Shown piece by piece: positions 57,007-64,000 of a DNA stretch of 64,000 nucleotides (position 1 is its first letter; every line of letters starts with the position of its first letter). The notes below the pieces were generated by a model that ran no database searches, was not told where the DNA came from, and saw only the letters and a list, made by a program, of their open reading frames with translations. A program made the position numbers and the translations under genes. Origin of the DNA: Undaria pinnatifida (Eukaryota; Sar; Phaeophyceae; Laminariales; Alariaceae); assembly GCA_012845835.1 (NCBI GenBank), contig JABAKD010000021.1, positions 16,792,166 to 16,856,165 of the forward strand. Direction: 5' to 3'.

Positions 57007-57275
57007 TGTTAACTTGAAGGTGGGGGACACAGAGTGCCCCCTGCAGGTCTGCCAATTGAGCAGGTCCTCGGAGAGTACTCACTTTCGTTCCTTCGTAGAG
57101 ATGTAGCTTTATTCGTTTCCACCAGAACCCGAGATAGCTTCTGAGATCGGAGGCGCGTGCCTCCGATCAAATTCCTAACTTCCCCGAATATAAACCGCCA
57201 ACCTTATCATACGAAACTCACCCAAATGATCTCAAATTCGGATACCTACAGGCCTTTCGAGGCCGTATCTTAACA
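57007..57275 (-). repeat. 5' LTR
   Basis: Same length and ends as the other LTR. In the sense direction it has a TATA-like GTTTATATTC (near 57190) and an AATAAA polyadenylation hexamer (near 57107), in the order expected of U3 and R. Confidence 0.9.
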
Positions 57276-57850
57276 CATGTACAATCGTGTACCATCTTCG
57301 ATGTTTTTGTCTTTGTTTTAAACCAATGCCATCCCTCGGGTCTTGGATCCAGTCATCCTGCGTCGACTGTCCATATTATGTTGCGAGTAGTACAATTTAA
57401 CATCGTTCGTTTTAAAGCCAACCCACACGCTCGAGTCTTTGTTTTTTTACACGCCTATGTGTCGCTGGTTTCTAAACAAACAACACGCTCCGGTCTTGGG
57501 TTCAATCGTCCTGCGTCGAGTCTTCATTCTACATCAGCTTTGCCATCACACACTTGTGTGCCTGTCGCTAGATTCTAGACCAATGTGAACGCTCGTGTCT
57601 TGAACGAAGCGTGTTTCGTCTATGTGCAATCGTGTACCACCTTTGTTGTTGCACGCTCGCATATCGCTGGTTTCGAAACCGGCTAAGTTATATCGCGGTC
57701 CGGTAGACGTAGCAGTACCACTGACAGCCGCCGGCTTCGAACCCAGCTTATTTCTATATCTTGTAAACGAACCCAGGACTCATAACCGTCGCTGGTATCG
57801 ACACCAGCTTTTTGGCCAACATCTACTGTAGCAGTGGACAAAATTACGTG
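57276..57850 (+). repeat. Tandem array of about 160-bp units, right part
   Basis: GTCTTGGATCCAGTCATCCT (about 57340) and a GTCTTGGGTTCAATCGTCCT block (about 57492) mark successive units. TTGAACGAAGCGTGTTTCGT followed by TATGTGCAATCGTGTACCAC at about 57600-57640 is an uninterrupted version of the sequence that the LTR element split at its insertion point. Confidence 0.7.
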
Positions 57851-57989
57851 GGGGCAACATGGTATGGTTTCAAAGCCAGCGATATAATATGATATCGCGT
57901 TGTTTTTTATTGTAACTATACACTAAACGCGCACCTGTATGCGTCCTTTTATTCTGGCACCTTTCGCGCATTTCAGCGTAACGACCAAG

Positions 57990-58340
57990 CTCCGGGATGT
58001 TCTATAAAGGGTGCGCGTCGAGGTTTACTGGAAAGCCGTACCCAACATCGAAGACAAGCATTGGAAGCAAAACCGTAGATTGCGCCAGGAATTCACGATC
58101 TACAAGGCGATGATGATGACGACGGTGACTCTCTTCCTATCGCCCGGAACCTCGATGTTGATGAGGGTGTGCAGAAGGACAGCTACAAGTTCTGCCCTTT
58201 AGTGGATAAGCCCACAACGAAAGACTGCTACCTCAAAACTGTCGAGGAACGAGTTCAAGGACACCCCTCACCTCCGTTTATATTTTTCCCTGGGGAGGGG
58301 GTTGGAACCCTCTTGGCCATGGTTCGAGGGGGGGGGGGGG
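57990..58340 (+). pseudogene. Frameshifted coding fragment, unknown protein
   Basis: Frame one (about 58011-58110) reads VEVYWKAVPNIEDKHWKQNR then LRQEFTIYK. After the ATGATGATGACGACG run (58108-58122) the sensible reading moves to another frame: DDGDSLPIARNLDVDEGVQK, then DSYKFCPLVDKPTTKDCYLK and TVEERVQGHPSPPFIFFPGE. Both halves look like real protein, and the join lies in a slippage-prone trinucleotide run. It runs into a poly-G stretch (58328-58346). I do not recognise the family. Confidence 0.45.
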
Positions 58341-58599
58341 GGGGGGGAGGGTCCGTGAGAAAGACATCGCAGCGAGTGGCTAGCGGAAAAGCGTTGGTGT
58401 CGAACGGGGACAGACTCCACGCAAAGCGGGGGCGGGCGGAAGTTGCGATGGCTCAGAAGTAGCAGCTCCGCGATTTTGAATACTACTTAGTAGTGCGCTT
58501 CGAAATTGCGCGGCAATTATACGACGGACTCTTCCATAGCCCCCCAAACCAGCGGTTTTATTTCACGAACGTTTAATGGCTGCTTGGCACGAAGAAGGA

Positions 58600-59095
58600 A
58601 GCTATGAACAAAATGTGTTCTATTGTTTTCTTGTTTTTTCACAGGACTAAAACGATGACGTCCGAGTGGAAAGAGGCACCGTATTTCAGTAGATACGGCC
58701 GGGAACTGGTTTTCAAACGAGGGATTTCGATAAACAAACGTTGTGGGGCCTACCGTAAAACGACTCGTATGCTAGGAATTTTTGACTGCTTCGGCACTGG
58801 CGCCAAGTCCCCACATCGTCGATGGGTATATCCAGGTGATGCGTTTCACAATTTGTGGTGGTAGCATTGCAATGTGTTTGTTGTCTTTCTATGTTGCCAG
58901 TTAATCAAAAGACTGCAAAACAAAAATGTTCATCCCGGGTGCTTTCTTGAAAGACGTAGGCGGAACAATGTGGGGCGCAAGACGTACAGTTTAAGAAATG
59001 CATTGATGTGTAAGCTCAAAAATCGATTTTTGGTTAGTTTTTAGTTGAAGATATACGATAAAAATTGTGGGGTCTATCGTAGAAGCGCTCTAATA
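58600..59095 (+). repeat. Repeat D, copy 2, with 87-codon open frame
   Basis: An ATG-initiated frame at 58604-58864 reads TSEWKEAPYFSRYGRELVFK, then GISINKRCGAYRKTTRMLGI and DCFGTGAKSPHRRWVYPGDA, ending LWW. Copy 1 (42585-43085, opposite strand) keeps part of it. Two diverged copies holding similar protein fragments suggest a duplicated gene piece or a mobile element. It borders a TGGTA microsatellite, as does copy 1. Confidence 0.5.
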
Positions 59096-59239
59096 TGGTA
59101 TGGTATGGTATGGTATGGTATGATATGGTATGGTATGGTATGGTATGGTATGGTATGGTATAGTATGGTATGGTATGGTATGGTATGGTATGGTATGGTA
59201 TGGTATGGTATGGTATGGTATGGTATGGGTATGGCTATG
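59095..59239 (+). repeat. TGGTA microsatellite
   Basis: About 140 bp of ATGGT units with few interruptions. It resumes after the TRIM insertion at 59614-59715, so the TRIM landed inside it. Confidence 0.9.
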
Positions 59240-59613
59240 TGTTATAAGGCTTAGTTTGGGTAAGCTATTGGTTAACCTTTTGCAAGTGGTCAAACGGACT
59301 AATACCCCACTAAATTCCTTAACAAATGGCGTCGTCGACAGACCATGGGTTTTTGGGTCGTGGGTTCGATCCCCACATCCACCATAATAACCTTTTTCAG
59401 ATTTTCCCATGGCGAACTTGAAAAATACTCTCCCCGGTATACCCAGGGAATGAAACGGCTTGGACATATTGACAGGTCCGCCCGTATATCCGGCCGACCT
59501 GCTATCCCGCCGTTTCAGGGGGGGATAGTGTTATAAGGCTTAGTTTGGGTAAGCTATTGGTTAACCTTTTGCAAGTGGTCAAACGGACTAATACCCCACT
59601 AAAGTCCTTAACA
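59240..59613 (+). mobile_element. 374-bp TRIM-like element with 85-bp terminal repeats
   Basis: Terminal direct repeats 59240-59324 and 59529-59613 differ at a single base. They start TGTTATAAGGCTTAGTTTGG and end CCTTAACA. Target duplication TATG is at 59236-59239 and 59614-59617. A PBS-like AA plus TGGCGTCGTCGACA follows the left repeat (59325) and a purine tract CAGGGGGGGATAG (59516-59528) precedes the right one. This is the full signature of a terminal-repeat retrotransposon in miniature, with no coding capacity. The interior also has a T-arm-like GTGGGTTCGATCCCCACATC. It is very young, judging by the repeats. Confidence 0.85.
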
Positions 59614-59715
59614 TATGGTATGGTATGGGTATGGTTATGGGGTATGGTATGGTATGGCATGACATGTGTGGTATTGTATGGCCATGGTTTGGTATGGCAT
59701 GGTATGGTGCGCAAT
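59614..59715 (+). repeat. TGGTA microsatellite, right part
   Basis: Continuation of the array at 59095-59239, more degenerate. Confidence 0.8.
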
Positions 59716-60460
59716 TTTTTGGAACGTGTCTAGAATTTGGGGTACAGTCGAAATATATCCACGCATTCACCACATTTTCAACACTCTGGGTGAAACAAAA
59801 TATAGTGTGCGGAGAAGAAGACCCTATTAGATGATGATGTAGTTGACGTTAGGGCTGTTGGAGAGGTTATTTAGTTACACCTTGACACCCTTTGCGAACG
59901 CCCCCGTTGAAGTAGGTGAACGCCCCCCTCCCGCTGAAAAACAGCCGGTGAAGCTACAAACATTTGGGAACGCCTCCACCTCGGTAATGTATGTGCGAGT
60001 TCCCTACCGGGGTGTTCGAGTTGCCATCTTACGGGTGAGGTCGCTGCCGGGGTGTTCGGTCTTCGCCTCCGTTTTCACTGCCCCACGCGGCGGTCTCAGC
60101 AAAACAGAAGGCAATCCTTCTGACAATCTTGTTGCAGCGCCTGCTGTTAATGCCTTACTGCCGATAATTTCGATTACGTTGTTGACATATATTAACAACC
60201 TTTCCATCAACCTCAGACCAAGCACCCGCGGAGAACTCTCGTGTCGCCCGAGACCCTTCTCGGCGTCGGGGAGGAAGTGGTCTCCCGATGGCGCATGGCG
60301 ACACCCTCTCCAAACGTCCGTCTTTTACACCGCGAATGGTCACGTTTTATTTGATGGTGTATGTGTCCCGACATCGTAGGTCCCAGCGCGAGAGGTCCGC
60401 GACAGAGTACGTGTTTTCGTGTGTCTCGTGCTAACCCCAACCTAGCACCATGAGCTTAAT
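59716..60460. other. Uncertain open frame region
   Basis: A plus-strand frame of about 178 codons (59843-60379) lacks an ATG start. It contains GCSVFASVFTAPRGGLSKTE and a hydrophobic NALLPIISITLLTYINNLSI. The minus strand is also partly open. No homologue recognised, so I do not call a gene. Confidence 0.3.
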
Positions 60461-60469
60461 AGCATCGTC

Positions 60470-60515
60470 AACAACATCACCATCATCATCATCATCATCA
60501 TCCTCCTCGTTATCT
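60470..60515 (+). repeat. ATC trinucleotide microsatellite
   Basis: Short run of CATCATCATC units. Confidence 0.85.
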
Positions 60516-60699
60516 CATTCATGATTTCGAAAATATTCGTTCGAGTATCCCTTCAAACATTTGAATGCGTAATATACTGCTACAAATAATGTCCTATTCA
60601 TGTATCAAATGTTCTCGTCAAGCCGTTATTACAACAGTAGTGTGTAACTGTTGATTCCACGGTGGAGAGGCACAAAAGATGAAACTCTTACCGGTTCGT

Positions 60700-61030
60700 G
60701 ATTCTCAGACTGCTACTGCTTGCTGTACCGACACTATGATGTACTGGAGTTTAGTCCTAGAGCAGTCTTGCACTTAGTCTACCATTATTACCGTGGCACT
60801 TCGTCCAAAAGCACTATGTCACTCATCTTGGGCCAAAACAGACTCGCACACTTGGTCCAACAACACCAACCACTGTCGTAAGATACGTACAGTAGCCCAA
60901 CAATACTGTTGTACTCGCACAGTGGTCCCACAATACTACTGCACATAGTCCGACAGCTCTTTTAGACCTATTCCAGAAACGTTTGTGCGGACCTAGTCCA
61001 ATAGCACTACTGCGCTAGAGGGGACGCCCA
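60700..61030 (+). repeat. Degenerate minisatellite, roughly 40-bp unit
   Basis: CAATACTACTGCACATAGTC-like blocks (TAGTCYAACAGCACTACTGC) recur six to eight times with changes in spacing. Unit limits are uncertain. Confidence 0.45.
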
Positions 61031-61480
61031 TCTCGGTCAAAATCGTCTCCACACTGAACACGAAGCCGCCCGGTCCCGACACCACCACCTGACCGAACGG
61101 GACGTGACACAACAGGACAGGGCGGATGAAGGGTGGAATGTAACGCATAGACGAGATATTTCTTCTGATAGCAATTTTTTCCGGCGTATTTCTAAAGTTC
61201 GGGTTGGAGGTAACTAGCAGAGATCTGTACGTGAATAGGGCTCCAAATACATATTTTGAAACTACTTATTTGGTTCTACTCCTGAGGTAGAATGAGTATG
61301 TTTGCCCTTTTCGACATGAAGACAATAAGCTTTGTTCAAAACCCACGCCATGGGACTGGTCATCGGCAAAAACTGTAACACGCGTGATAAGCATTTTTCT
61401 GGATGGGGATAGCTCTCTTCGATTGAGGGTTCCTGGCACCTCGGATGCACCACCATGTGAAAATCCTCCCAACCCGGGAC
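61031..61480. other. Nothing recognised; possible 3' region of next gene
   Basis: Lies just downstream of the minus-strand gene candidate. It may include its 3' UTR, but no polyadenylation site was fixed. Confidence 0.35.
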
Positions 61481-62535
61481 CTAGGCTGTGATGGCGGAGG
61501 GGGGTCCCCCTACGTTTCCATCGGGTGAAGGCGACTTGCTGGCGTGGGTCAGCGCCTCCAGAGAAAGCGGGATTGGATGGATACCATGATTTCTAGGTTG
61601 TTTCACATCGTAACCGATATTTTCATATCGATCGGTGTTGCAGCCCCAACTCACACGTAGCCCCTCAAAACCCCAACATCGAAACGGAACCCCCCTGCTG
61701 AACCCTTCCTTCGTGCTCCGCCCTTCATTCATCATACGCCACCCACCTGAAGCTTTCCGTCGGCACTGTCCGTCCCCGGCGGCACGTCCGGCTCGGTTTC
61801 ACAGTCGGCCCCTCCATCCTTCTCTGTCTCGCTCTGAGCCCGAGGTAGGACCCCCTCGATGTTCGTCGTGGGTCCCGTGTCGTGCGGCTTCAAGGTGGCC
61901 AAGAGGGAAGAACCAAAGACCTTTTCAAGGACAGCTCGAGTCACCTTTCCCGTGACGCGAGTATCCACGGGGTTTGGAACCTTCGGCAACAAGGAAGGAG
62001 ACATACGAGTAGGGTGTGTTGAGGTGGGGTGGAATGATATGGGGCTGCAGGAGAAGACGGCTTCAACGGCAACGAAAGGGTATCGTAGCCTCTTGTTTAT
62101 GGGTCTCTTGACGCCAGCAACCGGCCTCAAAAAAACGTTTAGGTGCAACACCAACATACGACACCATTGGCTTCGAATTTAAAGGGAAATATGGAAACAA
62201 ATGTACATCGGAACTAAACACGTTGGACATAGCTCCTCGCGAGGGGTGGGGGGCGGTTTGAGGAGGGGCAGTTATTTGTAAACGTTTTGATTTTTGGCCT
62301 CAACGGTTCAATGTCCACCGTAGCATTTGGGTCGGAAACAACCAGCCAATCTTTTGCAGCACCCAATCCCGAATCACGCTTAACGCCACACCGTGCCAAC
62401 GCGGGGACGTCGTCCTTTGCGGTGTTGACCGTTCCTGGGTCGTTTCGGTCGGTTGTGTATTTGTGCTGTAGGGGTACACAAAACGTTGCTGGGGACACAT
62501 TTGGAGTGTCGCAGAACCTCCGTATTCTACTCTAA
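61481..62535 (-). CDS. Candidate multi-exon gene, unknown protein
   Basis: Three protein-like minus-strand stretches lie in order. (1) 62535-62214: TTDRNDPGTVNTAKDD, GAAKDWLVVSDPNATVDIEP, LRPKIKTFTNN. (2) 62157-61749: VTGKVTRAVLEKVFGSSLLA, LKPHDTGPTTNIEGVLPRAQ, then an acidic stretch, ending at a strong donor CTTCAG plus GTGGGT at about 61749. (3) Up to a stop at 61481: GLRVSWGCNTDRYENIGYDV, HGIHPIPLSLEALTHASKSP. A possible acceptor TTTTGAG before GGGCTACG at about 61663 keeps phase 0. The border between 1 and 2 is not fixed; MSPSLLPKVPNP inside stretch 2 is an alternative start. No domain recognised. Confidence 0.45.
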
Positions 62536-62879
62536 CACGAAAAGAAACATTTTCCGTAAACGTTGCACCCTGTTGGACACCTTACTGGCCTGGCCTTACG
62601 CACCCCATATCCCATATTGTTGACATATGCGTGTACCACCTTGGCTTGTGTGTGTGTTTTCCTTGGGGTATTCCTCAGCTCCAGAGTGACTGGAGCCTGT
62701 CCTGTGATCACGGACTTAATTATGCGAGTTAATGTGAGAACAACAACAACATTGTTGCAATCACAAGGTAGTAAGCTGTGTATTTTCTTGGTGGCTATCC
62801 CAATTTGACCCGTAGGCAGAGGTTATAGGTTTCAGCCAAAGAATGCCTGGCAAGTCCAAGGTGCGACTCACTGGAGGTG
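62536..62879. other. No gene recognised
   Basis: Could contain the promoter of the minus-strand candidate gene. No clear motif was identified. Confidence 0.3.
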
Positions 62880-63365
62880 GGTTGTACTCAGTTTGCATGG
62901 CCGTTTAGTCGTATGACCATAGACTAGTACAAGTGCGGAGACGGAGCACGGCAGGTTTTCACCAACCAGACAGACATTGGTTATACACCAAGCGCGAAGC
63001 GCCGTGAGGTGTTCAGCGAGTCGCATGCTGGGTGAACCGCATCATTTCAAGAACCGCTCGTAAGGCGGACTTCGGCACCTTGTGCCTACTTTCTTGCTTA
63101 TGGATAAAAGCGCAAAGTAGCTCTAGTTTGTTCTCGGGTGTGTCTACTCCAGAGACAGCAATGGGTATTACTATGTAACTGCCGAGGGGATGCCATACAA
63201 TATCCGCACTTCGTGATGCGATCATTCCCCTTGTGCATAATTAGGGTTTTCCACCCCGCGCAATATGATCTAGCTCGATAAACCATCATGGTGGCCGCCA
63301 AACAAAAAAATAACAAAATGGTACCTTGGTTGTCAAGCTCACGCAGTGACCGGAATATTGTCAGC
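62880..63365 (+). repeat. Dispersed repeat R3, copy 2
   Basis: Homologous by eye to 15715-16262, same orientation, diverged, with indels. Ends near GTACCTTGGTTGTCAAGCTC. Confidence 0.55.
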
Positions 63366-63690
63366 CTCGTTGCCAACGACCGCCAACCCCAATATAAATA
63401 CTACGTTTTAAACTGTCAGTGCCAACCGAGGCCAACTACTCTCTCTATATATTTTTTTTATTAGAGGGCAACTCGGTAGAGGGGGGAGGTCAAACCAACT
63501 TGACGTTTTGCAGATGGACAATGTCTGATTCACGAAAAAATATGCATGGAGAGTTCAAGTTTTTTTTGACCCGGATATCCAAGAAGATCTGAACAAAATA
63601 TAATATACTTATCGTATCCAACGGCAATAGTGATACACAACACATGATCTTGTGAGCTGAGGATCCACGGTCCGCAGCGTCCGCCAAAAA
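63366..63690. other. No gene recognised
   Basis: AT-rich, with a G-run at 63480-63488. Nothing supported. Confidence 0.4.
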
Positions 63691-63815
63691 GTGACGATAA
63701 TGATGATGAAGGTGGTGGTGATCATGATAACGACGACGATGATCATGATGATGATGACGACGAAGATGACGACGATTATGACGATGATGACGACGATGAT
63801 GATGTCGATTACAAC
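63690..63815 (+). repeat. GAT/GAC trinucleotide microsatellite
   Basis: Imperfect GATGATGACGAC-type run; low-complexity Met/Thr and Ile/Val ORFs across it are artefacts. Confidence 0.9.
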
Positions 63816-64000
63816 CCTACAGTATCGTAGCACGCATGGTCAGCGCCACCGTACAATATCCATTCCACAACACGAACCTGAATATATATGAATCACATGC
63901 CCTCTACCCACCCTCCCACAGCGACGAGTTCCACCACAAGAAACTGAGCATATATATTCAGTACAGTGAAAACACAGATTTGCCGGTAAACAAATGACGG

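Larger units (their letters stand above)
45042..57275 (-). mobile_element. 12.2-kb Ty3/gypsy chromovirus-type LTR retrotransposon, decayed
   Basis: Bounded by two direct 269-bp LTRs (45042-45310 and 57007-57275) and a 4-bp target duplication CATG (45038-45041, 57276-57279). Coding runs on the minus strand, so the 5' LTR is the right one. Order in the sense direction: LTR, primer-site-like sequence, 2.5-kb leader, gag with zinc knuckle, 233-bp repeats, NADAR domain, RNase H remnant, linker with 12-residue repeats, integrase, GPY/F, chromodomain, Tudor-like end, LTR. Protease and reverse transcriptase were not found. LTRs differ at about 17 positions by eye (about 94% identity), and the coding parts hold several frameshifts and stops, so it is an old, inactive copy. 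Confidence 0.9.

Noticed and set aside
59325-59385. A tRNA gene, suggested by GTGGGTTCGATCCCCACATC
   Set aside because: Only a T-arm-like segment is present; no D or anticodon arm and no pairing acceptor 5' strand. It lies inside the TRIM interior.

Overview
The window is eukaryotic nuclear DNA that is mostly repeats. There are no operons, Shine-Dalgarno sites or dense ORFs. Candidate exons end at GT donor sites, and mobile elements, satellites and microsatellites fill most of the space. The mix (a chromodomain Ty3/gypsy element, a LINE with a reverse transcriptase tail, long simple repeats, base composition close to balanced) would fit a stramenopile such as a brown alga. That assignment is an inference from style, not from a diagnostic gene.

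Layout. 0.7-3.2 kb: a tRNA-like SINE next to a 5'-truncated LINE. 3.4-12.4 kb: many copies of an unnamed dispersed repeat (here called DR1), several tandem arrays, and a composite short terminal-repeat element at 10.4-11.1 kb. 12.4-16.9 kb: mostly featureless, with one candidate minus-strand exon and a 0.36-kb ACT-type trinucleotide tract. 16.9-19.1 kb: a degenerate array of about 213-bp units. 20.6-26.6 kb: a large inverted repeat carrying a decayed coding fragment, a 596-bp element with terminal inverted repeats inserted in one arm, an octamer microsatellite and a 41-bp minisatellite rich in GGTACC and CCGG. 28-33 kb: more DR1 copies and a decayed minisatellite. 30.8-36.3 kb: minus-strand candidate exons of one or more genes. 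41.1-42.6 kb: a 1.5-kb pentanucleotide satellite. 45.0-57.3 kb: a complete-length but decayed 12.2-kb LTR retrotransposon inserted in a roughly 160-bp tandem array. 58-60 kb: decayed coding pieces and a very young 374-bp TRIM-like element inside a TGGTA microsatellite. 61.5-62.5 kb: a minus-strand multi-exon candidate gene.

The central object is the LTR retrotransposon at 45042-57275, read on the minus strand. It has two 269-bp LTRs, a CATG target duplication, a gag region with a CCHC zinc knuckle, an internal repeat region, a broken NADAR-family domain, an RNase H remnant, an integrase that keeps its D,D-35-E triad, a GPY/F module, a chromodomain and a Tudor-like C-terminal segment. No protease or reverse transcriptase is recognisable. 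The small TRIM at 59240-59613 shares its terminal hexamer style, 4-bp target duplication and primer-site-like sequence with this large element, so it may use the same machinery.

Conventional gene content is thin. The best host candidates are minus-strand exons at 33.4-36.3 kb (low-complexity Ser/Thr/Ala protein), 61.5-62.5 kb, 14.6-15.0 kb, 30.8-33.1 kb and 39.9-40.25 kb. None has a recognised function.
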